NCBI RefSeq assembly: GCF_015547515.1 | Contig: NZ_JADMVE010000007.1 | Span: 178,374 to 242,373 of the forward strand | Length of the DNA: 64,000 nt | Source: Eubacterium sp. 1001713B170207_170306_E7 | Lineage (GTDB): Bacteria; Bacillota; Clostridia; Eubacteriales; Eubacteriaceae | Direction of reading: 5' to 3' | In this document: positions 9,825-18,632 of the stretch, piece by piece | How positions within the stretch are numbered: the stretch's first letter is position 1 | Layout of the letters: each line of letters opens with the position of its first letter | Position numbers and translations under genes: made by a program | Notes under the pieces: generated by a model | Databases searched by the model: none | What the model saw: the letters and a program-made list of their open reading frames with translations, nothing else | Told to the model about the DNA's origin: nothing

Positions 9825-9854
9825 TTGTTTTTGTTATAATAAAATAGTTATAAT
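9825..9854 (+). promoter_or_regulatory. Promoter of wzz-like/BY-kinase genes
   Basis: TTGTTT (9825-9830), an 18-base spacer and TATAAT (9849-9854), just after the terminator and 35 bases before the next start. Confidence 0.55.
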
Positions 9855-9888
9855 TTAAAGTATATAAAATAATGAAGGGAAAATTTTG

Positions 9889-10599
9889 ATGGAAGAGATT
9901 AGTTTACATGACATACTGGATATGTTAAAGGAAAACTGGAAATTTATTGTCATTTTAACCTTGTGTTTTATGATTGTTGTTTCTGTGTTTACCATCTTTT
10001 TTATGAACAAAGAGTACAGCAGCTACACAACACTAATGATTGGTAAGTCAGAGGGTTATTCGGATACAAACGCAAACGCGAATTACAATGAAGTTTTAAC
10101 AAACCAGAAATTAGTTGGCACGTACAGTGAAATTGCGAAAAGTAAAAGCGTTGTTTCAGAGGTCGAAAATAATTTAAACCTTGACTTAAGCGATGGCCAG
10201 TTATCTAAAATGATTGATGTCACAACCGTCAACGATACAGAGCTGATTAAAATTACGGTGACGGATGAGGATCCTGTTGAAGCGGCCAACATTGCCAATG
10301 AGACCGCTAAAGTATTCATGTCAAATATTGGCGAATTAATGAAAATCAGCAACCTGCAGGTGGTAGACGCGGCGGAGGTCAACTCAAATCCAGTTTCTCC
10401 GAATTTAAAGCTGAATGTCGCGATTGCCTTTTTGCTAGGCATTGTTGTGAGTGTTTTCATTATTTTTATCCGTGAAATGCTTAATACCAGTGTTAAATCT
10501 GTTGAAGAACTAAAAGAGCTGATCGAGGGCGTGCCGGTTGTGGCGGTTATACCCCATTCCGAAGAGCTGATGACCCATTCTGAAGGAGGTAAAAAATAA
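9889..10599 (+). CDS. Wzz/YveK-type polysaccharide co-polymerase, BY-kinase modulator
   Basis: A 236-residue membrane protein with the co-polymerase layout: a short cytoplasmic start, a first helix at about residues 17-37, an extracytoplasmic region of about 135 residues, and a second helix at about 175-196 followed by a cytoplasmic tail. SNPVSPNLKLNVAIAF before the second helix is the proline-rich family signature. In Firmicutes such proteins set chain length and activate the separate tyrosine kinase encoded next. The ATG at 9889 is preferred over the TTG at 9886. Its stop overlaps the kinase ATG by one base. Confidence 0.92.
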   Translation: MEEISLHDILDMLKENWKFIVILTLCFMIVVSVFTIFFMNKEYSSYTTLMIGKSEGYSDTNANANYNEVLTNQKLVGTYSEIAKSKSVVSEVENNLNLDLSDGQLSKMIDVTTVNDTELIKITVTDEDPVEAANIANETAKVFMSNIGELMKISNLQVVDAAEVNSNPVSPNLKLNVAIAFLLGIVVSVFIIFIREMLNTSVKSVEELKELIEGVPVVAVIPHSEELMTHSEGGKK

Positions 10600-11333
10600 T
10601 GAAGGATTCAATTATTACCTATAAATCTCCTAAAGACCCGATTTCTGAAGCTTTCAGAAATATGCGTACAAATATTACCTTTGCAGATATTGATGAGGAG
10701 TTAAGGGTTCTCACAATTACAAGCACCGGAAAAGGCGAAGGAAAATCAACGATCATTGCAAATTACGCTGTTGCCCTCGCCCAGTCGAAGAAAAAGGTGC
10801 TTTTGATTGACTGTGACCTGCGACGTCCCAGAATTCACCGTTTGTTTGAACAGCCAAATAAAAGAGGACTGACCAATATCCTTTTGAGAGAATGTGAAGC
10901 CACAGAGGCCATTCAGACTACCGATGTCGAAAATCTTTTTATTATTTCTTCTGGGCCGATTCCACCGAACCCGTCGGAAATCCTGGCCAGCAAACGTCTG
11001 ATTGACCTGATTAACCAGTTCAAACAGGCCTTTGACTATATTTTGATTGATGCGCCGCCGGTCGGAGTTGTAACGGATGCCGCGGTGCTCTCGCATGTAA
11101 CAGACGGTTATATCGTGGTTGCGGCAATCAGTGTTACCAATAAGGAAGGGGTCCGTATGGCCCTTGAAACACTGCGCAATGTCAATGGTAATATTGTCGG
11201 TGTTGTAGCGAACAACGCGCCTGTGAGCAAGCGGAGCGGATATTACTATTACTACAGTGCTTACGAAGAGGATCAGCATCAAAGCAAGAGAGAGAAAAAG
11301 CAGCGGAAGATTAAAGAAAAAAAAGGAAAGTAA
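10599..11333 (+). CDS. Bacterial tyrosine kinase (CpsD/YwqD/EpsB-like)
   Basis: A 244-residue BY-kinase. Walker A is TGKGEGKS (residues 43-50), the BY-kinase Walker A' is LIDCDLRRPR (69-78), and DYILIDAPPVG is Walker B. The C-terminal tyrosine cluster SGYYYYYSAY is the autophosphorylation tail that cycles with the matching phosphatase and controls polymer length and export. The last residues are very lysine-rich. Works with the membrane co-polymerase just upstream and the PHP phosphatase just downstream; the three form one operon. Confidence 0.95.
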   Translation: MKDSIITYKSPKDPISEAFRNMRTNITFADIDEELRVLTITSTGKGEGKSTIIANYAVALAQSKKKVLLIDCDLRRPRIHRLFEQPNKRGLTNILLRECEATEAIQTTDVENLFIISSGPIPPNPSEILASKRLIDLINQFKQAFDYILIDAPPVGVVTDAAVLSHVTDGYIVVAAISVTNKEGVRMALETLRNVNGNIVGVVANNAPVSKRSGYYYYYSAYEEDQHQSKREKKQRKIKEKKGK

Positions 11334-11345
11334 GGGACAAACAGA

Positions 11346-12167
11346 ATGATTGATATACATACGCATGTGCTATACGGTATCGATGATGGCTCCCCGACGA
11401 TTGAAAATAGTCTTGAGATGCTCAGAGTTGCGGAGCGGATTGGCTTCCGCGGTGTCGTTTTAACACCGCACTACATGAGCTATACAAATTTTGTTTCAAG
11501 AGTTGCTGAGAACAAAAAAAGACTGAAGGCTTTGATAAAAGCAGTTGCGGAAGAAAATATCAATATACAGCTGTTTTTGGGAAATGAGCTCTATTATGAA
11601 CCGGATATGATAAAGATGGTTGAAACTGGTGAGTTTACCACCCTGAACAAGAGTAATTATTTTTTAGTGGAAACCATGCGGCATGATTCCAGTGTCGAAC
11701 ATTTACAGGAATTCCTTTACCGGTTACAGGCTAAGGGGTACTCAACGATTTTAGCGCATCCTGAAAGATATGATTTTGTCAGGGAAGACCCCAATGTCTT
11801 GTTGGATTTTATGGATAAAGGAACCTATATACAGACAAACGCATTAAGCTTAACAGGCTTTTACGGAAGTGCGTCAAAAGAGACGGCCGAGATCATGCTG
11901 GAGCACAATATGGTCCAGTTTCTGGCCAGCGACGCACACCGTGTTAAAAGCTATGAACTGATGGAAAGAGCATTGAACCGCGCTGAGGAAATTGTCGGGC
12001 ATAAAAAATTTGAACAAATTATGAATTTGAATCCCGCAATTGTTCTGAGCAACAAAGGAACGATTCAGTGCAGTCCGACCGAATACAGCCCTAAGAAAAA
12101 ACATCATTTTTTCCCTTCGTTTAAGAAGAGTGGTAAAAAACGTTTAGGAGGGGTGGGAATTCAATAA
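11346..12167 (+). CDS. Tyrosine-protein phosphatase, PHP family (CpsB/CapC/YwqE-like)
   Basis: A 273-residue metal-dependent phosphatase that dephosphorylates the BY-kinase tail. Metal ligands are visible in MIDIHTHVLYGIDDG (HxH), TPHYM, ILAHPERY and ASDAHR. The C-terminal 25 residues are basic and outside the usual domain. It starts 13 bases after the kinase stop. Not a histidinol phosphatase in this setting, because it sits directly beside the kinase and co-polymerase genes. Confidence 0.94.
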   Translation: MIDIHTHVLYGIDDGSPTIENSLEMLRVAERIGFRGVVLTPHYMSYTNFVSRVAENKKRLKALIKAVAEENINIQLFLGNELYYEPDMIKMVETGEFTTLNKSNYFLVETMRHDSSVEHLQEFLYRLQAKGYSTILAHPERYDFVREDPNVLLDFMDKGTYIQTNALSLTGFYGSASKETAEIMLEHNMVQFLASDAHRVKSYELMERALNRAEEIVGHKKFEQIMNLNPAIVLSNKGTIQCSPTEYSPKKKHHFFPSFKKSGKKRLGGVGIQ

Positions 12168-12887
12168 ATGAAACAGGTAAAAAACACAGTGATTGTAATA
12201 CTGTTTGTGGTTTTCTGTGTGATCATCGTGTATGGTTTAAAAACCTGGAACAATGATGGTAAAAAGAAGGTTGAGGCCAATGGCGATCAGCCCACAGTAA
12301 CCGCACAAAATACGGATAAAACCACAAGCCCGACGATTACGATCACCTCGAACAATATTTTTAATGAAAACAATGTGACGAATGGCGATGTATCGGTTAT
12401 GTTTAAGGCTTCGGATTTAAAGGATGCCTATGTCAACGGGACGTCCCTGAATGATCCGCAGTCACAGGAAAAGGTAACAGAGGCTTTATTGTTAAATCCG
12501 GGCACCTATGAAGTCATCGTCGAGGACAATAGCGGCAGCAAGGCTGTTTTAAGATTTTCCATTGATCCTAACGTGGTTGTTCCCGCAGAAGGCGGAAAAA
12601 AGGCTTCTGACATTAAATCTGAACCTTATACAGGCGAAGTGGCTCAGGTACAGGGCCCCACAATTACCGCCCAGACCCCGTCTGGACTGGTGAACGGGGG
12701 AACCGTGAGCGCTGAGTTTGTAACCCTGGCCTACTCCAGCCCTCAGCAGGTCACCTCTGTTACGCTTGACGGCGAGACGATGGAGGTTATCGGGACGGTA
12801 ACAAGCTATATGTCTGGCAAGCACACGGTTGTGGTTACAGACAGCAGCGGGGCAAGCTCAACCTTTACCTTTACAAATGATTATTAA
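12168..12887 (+). CDS. Secreted/anchored protein of unknown function with two beta-rich repeats
   Basis: A 239-residue protein I cannot assign. Residues 5-25 form one membrane segment (TVIVILFVVFCVIIVYGL), then comes a Thr/Lys-rich linker. Two beta-rich modules follow, about 55-125 and 160-239; each opens with an N-G-(D/G) turn (NGDVSVMF; NGGTVSAEF), has a VTSVTLDGE/DAYVNGTS strand, and ends with a V(V/I)(V/E)(T/D)DSSG-type turn. This looks like tandem Ig-like domains. The ATG follows the phosphatase stop with no gap, so it belongs to the co-polymerase/kinase/phosphatase operon. A role at the outer face in polymer export or attachment is an inference. Confidence 0.85.
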   Translation: MKQVKNTVIVILFVVFCVIIVYGLKTWNNDGKKKVEANGDQPTVTAQNTDKTTSPTITITSNNIFNENNVTNGDVSVMFKASDLKDAYVNGTSLNDPQSQEKVTEALLLNPGTYEVIVEDNSGSKAVLRFSIDPNVVVPAEGGKKASDIKSEPYTGEVAQVQGPTITAQTPSGLVNGGTVSAEFVTLAYSSPQQVTSVTLDGETMEVIGTVTSYMSGKHTVVVTDSSGASSTFTFTNDY

Positions 12888-12900
12888 AAAGCATATAAAA

Positions 12901-12930
12901 AAAAGAACACCGATAAATGGTGTTCTTTTT
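12901..12930. terminator. Bidirectional terminator between convergent genes
   Basis: AAAAGAACACC (12901-12911) pairs with 12919-12929; T-tracts lie on both strands. It ends the glycan control operon and the convergent LCP gene. Confidence 0.9.
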
Positions 12931-12946
12931 TGTTGCAATCAGATTG

Positions 12947-13888
12947 TCAGATGCTTTGATCCTCAAAGATATAGGCATCCATTTTTTCACGGACAGTTGG
13001 AATATCAAAGACCAGGTAATACACGCCGTCAATCATCTGGCCGCTGGCATCGTCATCCTGCGGGAAACGGTTCTGGCGGATCCCCTGTTTTGCGAGGGCG
13101 CCGTACTTGGTGGTCATATCGAGCATTTCCTGATTAGAGAGGCTGGTGGTAATATAGGGAGCCAGATCACCGATTAAACCAGGATAGCTGGTTACAGGCT
13201 GCTGGATCATCTTTACCACCAAGGCATTCAATACAGTTCGCTGACGTTCCGTTCGTTTAAAGTCATTGCCGCTGGCGTAACGGATTCTGGAATAAGCCAG
13301 GGCCTGTTCACCTGTCAGAAGCTGGGTGCCGGACTGATAAAGCCCTGGAATCTGGCCGGTTGCGATTTCCTCTTCGGTAATGTCAATGCTGACGCCGCCG
13401 AGCATGTCGATGATTTCAGGCATTGAGGTAAAATTGACGGACATAAAATCTGTGATATTAAGCCCGAAGTTTTCGTTCAGCGTGCGGATGGCAAGCTCAG
13501 GTCCGCCAAAGGCGTAGGCATGGTTAATCTTATCCATACCGTGTCCTGCGATATCAACATAAGAGTCACGCATGACAGAGGTCAGCTTGATGCGGTTATG
13601 AACATTGTCTAAGGTCAGAATCATGATGGAGTCGGAACGGCCGGTCTCACCTTCTTCAGCGTCGATGCCGTAGAGGGCAATATTGACAATATCGGCGTTT
13701 TTATTCTCGGTGACCCCCAGGTCCTCGGCGTTGTTTGAAATATCGACCTTATCCATTTTATTCATGGTATTCTGAATATATGAATAAGCATACAGACCAC
13801 CGCCTAAAAACAAGGCGATGATGACGGCCAGGATAATCAAGGCCACCTTTTTACCGGTACTCATGCCGCCGGTTTTGTTTTTTCCCAT
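12947..13888 (-). CDS. LytR-CpsA-Psr (LCP) family glycopolymer ligase
   Basis: About 313 residues. A short basic cytoplasmic start, one membrane helix (about residues 15-38), then the extracellular LCP domain. Conserved charged residues that bind the lipid pyrophosphate are in GIDAEEGETGRSDSIMILTLD, LTSVMRDSYVDI, MDKINHAYAFGG and RIRYASGNDFKRTERQR. LCP enzymes transfer teichoic acid or capsule from undecaprenyl pyrophosphate to peptidoglycan. The ATG at 13888 (AAGGAG 11 bases upstream) is preferred to a GTG at 13900 that overlaps the ribosome binding site. Convergent with the glycan control operon, which suggests it anchors the same polymer. Confidence 0.93.
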   Translation of the reverse strand: MGKNKTGGMSTGKKVALIILAVIIALFLGGGLYAYSYIQNTMNKMDKVDISNNAEDLGVTENKNADIVNIALYGIDAEEGETGRSDSIMILTLDNVHNRIKLTSVMRDSYVDIAGHGMDKINHAYAFGGPELAIRTLNENFGLNITDFMSVNFTSMPEIIDMLGGVSIDITEEEIATGQIPGLYQSGTQLLTGEQALAYSRIRYASGNDFKRTERQRTVLNALVVKMIQQPVTSYPGLIGDLAPYITTSLSNQEMLDMTTKYGALAKQGIRQNRFPQDDDASGQMIDGVYYLVFDIPTVREKMDAYIFEDQSI

Positions 13889-14057
13889 ATAAAAAGACAC
13901 TCCTTACTTATTTTATAATTGACAATTATACCATAAGTCACTAGGCCTTTCTATTTAATTTAAAAAAATCTTTATAAGTTTTTAAATAAAAATAATTGTA
14001 ACCGGGAACAATATTATCCATCTGGGACAATAGGGGGTGTATTTTGTTTTCGTAATG

Positions 14058-14066
14058 TGATATAAT
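14058..14066 (+). promoter_or_regulatory. Extended -10 promoter of dnaE operon
   Basis: TG (14058-14059) one base before TATAAT (14061-14066) forms an extended -10 element; the -35 region is weak. The leader to dnaE is about 35 bases and holds AAAGGAGGG. Confidence 0.6.
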
Positions 14067-14109
14067 ATGAGAAATTATTGAAAAATAGCAAAGAAAGGAG
14101 GGAATCCAG

Positions 14110-17100
14110 ATCGAATCTGAATTTACACATTTACATGTCCACAGTGAATTTAGCCTTTTAGATGGCTTTGGAAGAATTAAGCAGCTCGTGAAAGAAGCAA
14201 AGGATTTAGAAATGAAAAGTCTTGCGCTTACGGATCACGGGGTGCTTTTTGGTGCGGTCGATTTTTATAAGGCGTGCCTTGAGGAAGACATTAAACCCCT
14301 TATTGGCTGCGAGGTTTATGTTTCGCCCCGGCGTCTGGACCAGAAGGAAGGGAATATCGACACCAATCCTTACCATCTGGTACTGCTGGCTGAAAATAAT
14401 GACGGCTACAAAAACCTGATGAAAATTGTATCCGAAGGCTTCATTGATGGATTTTATTATAAACCCAGGGTCGACCATGAATACTTAAGGAAGCACCATG
14501 AAGGCATCATCTGTTTGTCGGCCTGTATCGGCGGTGAGATTCCACGTTTGATCATTGAAGGGCAGCTTCAGAAGGCCAATGATATCTGCCAGCTTTACCA
14601 GGACATTTTCGGGAAAGGCAATTTTTTTCTCGAGATACAGGATCACCGGATGCAGAAGGAAGCCCAGGTCAATGAGGTACTGGTCGATTTTTCCAGGAAA
14701 TACGATATTCCGCTGGTAGCAACCAATGATGTGCACTATGTCCGCAAAGAGGACGCCGAAGCCCACGACGTGTTGCTCTGTATCCAGACAGCCGCGTCTG
14801 TGGACGATGAAGAGCGGATGCGTTTCCCGAATGACGAATTTTATCTGAAATCCTCGGATGAGATGTCCCGGCTGTTTATAGATGTGCCGGAGGCCATTGA
14901 AAATACCAATAAAATTGCCGAGCGCTGTAATGTAAGCTTTGACCTTGAAAGCGCCCATTTACCGGAGTTTGAGCTGCCGGAGGGCGAAGCCTCCGCAGGC
15001 GATTATCTGAGAAAGCTCTGCGAAGCCGGCCTTAAGGTGCGTTATGGTGAGCTTACGCCTGAAATAAAAGAACGCATGGATTATGAACTGGACGTGATTC
15101 ATTCCATGGGCTTTGACAATTATTTCCTGGTGGTCTGGGACTTTATCAAATACGCCAAGGATCATGACATCATGGTTGGGCCGGGCCGGGGATCCGCCGC
15201 GGGAAGCCTTGTGGCCTACGGGCTGGATATAACCACCCTGGACCCGCTGAAATACAATTTGCTGTTTGAACGTTTCTTAAATCCTGAACGGATCACCATG
15301 CCGGATATTGACTGCGATTTTTGCTATGAACGCCGGCAGGAAGTCATTGACTATGTTATCCGGAAATACGGCGCCGACCATGTGGCGCAGATTATCACCT
15401 TTGGTACCATGGCGGCGCGGGGCGCGGTGCGCGACGTGGGACGGGCCCTGAATATGCCCTATAATGCGGTGGATAAGGTCGCCAAGGAAATTCCAATGCA
15501 CCCGGGACAGAACGTAACCATCGAAAAGGCTCTGGAGGAAAACAGCGAGCTGCGGAAGATGAAGGAAAGCGATCCCGAGGTCTCCAAGCTGCTGGACATG
15601 GCGGAGTCCATGGAAGGTCTGGCGCGTCATGCCTCCACCCATGCGGCTGGAGTGGTTATTTCAGATAAACCGCTGATGGAATATGTCCCGCTCTACAGAA
15701 ACGGGGACATGATAACCACCCAGTTTCCCATGGGGCTTCTGGAGGATCTTGGACTTATCAAGATGGACTTCCTCGGGCTGCGGACCCTGACCGTTATCCG
15801 CGATGCCCTTGAAAATATAAAACACAGTCAGGGAATGGACATTGATCTGGACAGCATCAATCTCGAGGATCCCAAGGTTTACAAGATGCTGTCAAAGGGT
15901 GATACCCTTGGGGTATTCCAGCTTGAAAGCAAAGGGATGATCGCGTTTATGCGCGATCTTCAGCCAGAGCATTTCGAAGATATCATCGCCGGAATTTCGC
16001 TTTACCGCCCCGGACCGATGGATCAGATACCGCGATATATTGAAAATAAAAAGAGTCCTGAAGCCATCACGTACCTGCATCCGATTTTGGAGCCGATCCT
16101 GAACGTTACTTATGGCTGTATGGTTTATCAGGAACAGGTTATGCAGATATTCAGAGATGTGGCAGGCTTTACCATGGGCAGAAGCGACCTGGTCCGCCGT
16201 GCCATGTCGAAAAAGAAAATCGACGTCATGGACCAGGAAGGCGAGGTTTTTATCCACGGTGAGGTGGATGAAAACGGCGTGCCCATCATCGACGGCGCAG
16301 TGCGCCGGGGCGTGCCTGAGAGTGTGGCAAAACAGATTTACGCAGAGATGAAGGATTTTGCCAAGTACGCTTTTAATAAATCCCACGCCGCTGCTTATGC
16401 GGTTATCGCTTACCAGACGGCCTGGCTGAAATGCTATTATCCCACAGAATTTATGGCGGCGCTGATGTCCTCTGTTATGGATGACGAAAAAAAGGTATCT
16501 AAATATATTGAGGACTGCCGTAAAAATGACATCAAGGTGCTGCCGCCGGACGTGAATGTCAGCTATGATAAGTTCTCTGTGAAAAACAACAAAATATGCT
16601 TTGGCCTGGGCGCCATCAAGGGCCTTGGCAAAAATGCCATTGTATCAATTGTAAATGCCAGAGAAAACGAAGGGCCCTTCAAAGGGTTCCGGGATTTTTG
16701 TGAAAAGGTAGACCTGAAAGCGCTGAATAAGCGAATGGTTGAGGGCCTGATTAAAGGCGGCGCCTTTGACTATACAGGCAGTACCCGTGCCCAGCTTTTG
16801 CTCGGGGCCGAACGGATGGTAGACCAGGTACAGCGTGAAAAGCGCGACCGTCTGGCCGGCCAGATCTCGCTGTTGGATTTTGGCGGGAACAGCAGTCTGA
16901 AGGAGGACTTTCTGCCCGATGTCGCCCCCTTTACCAAGGAACAGCGCCTGGCGCTGGAAAAGGAAGTACTTGGCCTGTACGTTACCGGACATCCCCTTGA
17001 AAAGTATGAGAATACCTTAAAGGAAAAGACAAACCTTAACAGCAGTATGCTTGACAGCTATGAAGACTTAAGGGATTCTGGAATCCGGGACGGCGGCGCA

Positions 17101-17628
17101 GTGATCATCGGCGGACTTATCGACGATGTCAAAAACCAGATTACCCGCAACGGCAAGCTGATGGCATTTATGACACTGGAGGATTTGTACGGCCGCCTGG
17201 AGGTGGTGGTATTTCCCAATACATTGGAGAAGTACCGGCCGCTCCTGACCGTGGATCACGCGATAATTGTAAGAGGCAAAATAAACTATAATGAAGAAAT
17301 GAACGTGTCTGTAATCTGTGAACAGGTTTATCCTTTAAGTCTGAAAGCGGATATGCCGCAGGTCAAAGAGGAAAAGGCCGCGTATGCCCCTTTGGATAAA
17401 AAGGAAAAGCTGGTCATTCATTTTACAGATTTTACACAAAAGCCCTTGCTAAAAGAAATCAAATCCGTTTTAATGAAAACACCGGGGCCGATACCGGTGG
17501 AGCTGCATTTTCAAAAGGAACATAAAAAATTTGGCGCAGACAAGAACCTTTGGGTAACAGTCTGTGATGAATTAATAAATAACCTGGAAGCGATTCTGGG
17601 GCAGAATAAAGTGGAGGTACTCAAATGA
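14110..17628 (+). CDS. dnaE: DNA polymerase III subunit alpha (DnaE), apparent ATC start
   Basis: A replicative polymerase subunit of about 1172 residues. The N-terminal PHP domain begins THLHVHSEFSLLDG, followed by the C-family palm with catalytic PDIDCDF (D401 and D403 if the ATC is residue 1, the same numbers as in E. coli), then RHASTHAAGVVI and FNKSHAAAYA, and a C-terminal OB fold (about 990-1075). No ATG, GTG or TTG lies in frame between the upstream stop (14086-14088) and a GTG at 14188, which would remove the first PHP metal motif. AGGAGG (14097-14102) is seven bases from the ATC at 14110, so I take ATC as the start. The stop overlaps the pfkA ATG (ATGA). DnaE type, not PolC. Confidence 0.9.
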   Translation: MESEFTHLHVHSEFSLLDGFGRIKQLVKEAKDLEMKSLALTDHGVLFGAVDFYKACLEEDIKPLIGCEVYVSPRRLDQKEGNIDTNPYHLVLLAENNDGYKNLMKIVSEGFIDGFYYKPRVDHEYLRKHHEGIICLSACIGGEIPRLIIEGQLQKANDICQLYQDIFGKGNFFLEIQDHRMQKEAQVNEVLVDFSRKYDIPLVATNDVHYVRKEDAEAHDVLLCIQTAASVDDEERMRFPNDEFYLKSSDEMSRLFIDVPEAIENTNKIAERCNVSFDLESAHLPEFELPEGEASAGDYLRKLCEAGLKVRYGELTPEIKERMDYELDVIHSMGFDNYFLVVWDFIKYAKDHDIMVGPGRGSAAGSLVAYGLDITTLDPLKYNLLFERFLNPERITMPDIDCDFCYERRQEVIDYVIRKYGADHVAQIITFGTMAARGAVRDVGRALNMPYNAVDKVAKEIPMHPGQNVTIEKALEENSELRKMKESDPEVSKLLDMAESMEGLARHASTHAAGVVISDKPLMEYVPLYRNGDMITTQFPMGLLEDLGLIKMDFLGLRTLTVIRDALENIKHSQGMDIDLDSINLEDPKVYKMLSKGDTLGVFQLESKGMIAFMRDLQPEHFEDIIAGISLYRPGPMDQIPRYIENKKSPEAITYLHPILEPILNVTYGCMVYQEQVMQIFRDVAGFTMGRSDLVRRAMSKKKIDVMDQEGEVFIHGEVDENGVPIIDGAVRRGVPESVAKQIYAEMKDFAKYAFNKSHAAAYAVIAYQTAWLKCYYPTEFMAALMSSVMDDEKKVSKYIEDCRKNDIKVLPPDVNVSYDKFSVKNNKICFGLGAIKGLGKNAIVSIVNARENEGPFKGFRDFCEKVDLKALNKRMVEGLIKGGAFDYTGSTRAQLLLGAERMVDQVQREKRDRLAGQISLLDFGGNSSLKEDFLPDVAPFTKEQRLALEKEVLGLYVTGHPLEKYENTLKEKTNLNSSMLDSYEDLRDSGIRDGGAVIIGGLIDDVKNQITRNGKLMAFMTLEDLYGRLEVVVFPNTLEKYRPLLTVDHAIIVRGKINYNEEMNVSVICEQVYPLSLKADMPQVKEEKAAYAPLDKKEKLVIHFTDFTQKPLLKEIKSVLMKTPGPIPVELHFQKEHKKFGADKNLWVTVCDELINNLEAILGQNKVEVLK

Positions 17629-18581
17629 AAATTGGTATTTTAACGAGTGGTGGTGACGCACCAGGAATGAACGCGGCGATCCGGGCAGTTGTCCGGACAG
17701 CCATTTATCATAAAATTGATGTTTACGGCATCAATCGCGGCTACGCAGGCCTGCTGGATAAAGATATCAGCCCATTAAACGTCTATTCAGTCGCAGATAT
17801 TCTGCAAAAGGGCGGGACCATTTTAAGAACCTCCAGAAGTGAGTTTTTCCCGACTGAGGCAGGACAGAAGCGTGCGGCGGAAGTTTTGAGAGAATATGGG
17901 ATTGAGCACTTAATCATTATCGGCGGGGACGGCAGCCTGAGCGGTGCGCTGGCGCTGAAAAAGCTGGGCGTGAGCGTTGTGGGGATTCCTGGAACCATTG
18001 ACAATGACTTTGGCGCCAGCGATTTCACCATTGGTTTTGACACAGCGGTGACCACAGCCATCGAAGCCATCGGAAAGATCCGTGACACCACCTTTTCCCA
18101 CAACCGGATCAACGTGGTGCAGGTGATGGGACGCACCTGCGGAGATATTGCCCTGTACGCGGGCTTCTCTGTCGGCGCGGAGGCGCTGATCATCCCTGAA
18201 ATTGAGACCAATCTTGAGGGCATCTGTGACCGGCTGCTGGCCGGCAAGGACCGTGGCAAGCTTCACAGCATTGTCATGCTGGCCGAGGGCTGCGGCAGTT
18301 ACCGCGATTACTGTAAAAAAATCGAGGAATTGACACAGGTTACAACTAAAGGCACCAATTTAGGGTATATCCAAAGAGGTGGGTCGCCGTCTCATTTTGA
18401 CCGTAATCTCGCGAGCTTTATGGGCTATAAAGCGGTAGAGGCGATCGTTAATGACAATACCGGAAATGTCGTGGTACAGCGCAAGGGCGAGTACATCATG
18501 GTTCCCCTTGAAGAAGCGCTGGAAACCCCGAAAGCTTTCCGTAAAGACATGTATAAAATTGCAAAGATCCTGTCGATTTAA
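17625..18581 (+). CDS. pfkA: ATP-dependent 6-phosphofructokinase
   Basis: A 318-residue PfkA that phosphorylates fructose-6-phosphate in glycolysis. ATP-site residues are in ILTSGGDAPGMNAAIRA and GGDGSLSGA; the glycine in GGDGS favours ATP over pyrophosphate. The catalytic stretch is PGTIDNDFGASDFTIGFDTA, and VMGRTCGDIALYAG and AEGCGSY complete the signature. The ATG overlaps the dnaE stop. Firmicutes commonly keep dnaE close to pfkA and pyk, so the order is ancestral. Confidence 0.97.
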   Translation: MKIGILTSGGDAPGMNAAIRAVVRTAIYHKIDVYGINRGYAGLLDKDISPLNVYSVADILQKGGTILRTSRSEFFPTEAGQKRAAEVLREYGIEHLIIIGGDGSLSGALALKKLGVSVVGIPGTIDNDFGASDFTIGFDTAVTTAIEAIGKIRDTTFSHNRINVVQVMGRTCGDIALYAGFSVGAEALIIPEIETNLEGICDRLLAGKDRGKLHSIVMLAEGCGSYRDYCKKIEELTQVTTKGTNLGYIQRGGSPSHFDRNLASFMGYKAVEAIVNDNTGNVVVQRKGEYIMVPLEEALETPKAFRKDMYKIAKILSI

Positions 18582-18632
18582 CTGTTTAAGAAATTTGACA
18601 TAAATATTAATATAAAGTGAGGTTTTAATCGT

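Noticed and set aside
14188..17628. Taking GTG 14188 as the dnaE start
   Set aside because: It removes the HxH metal motif of the PHP domain and has no ribosome binding site, whereas AGGAGG is correctly placed for the ATC at 14110.
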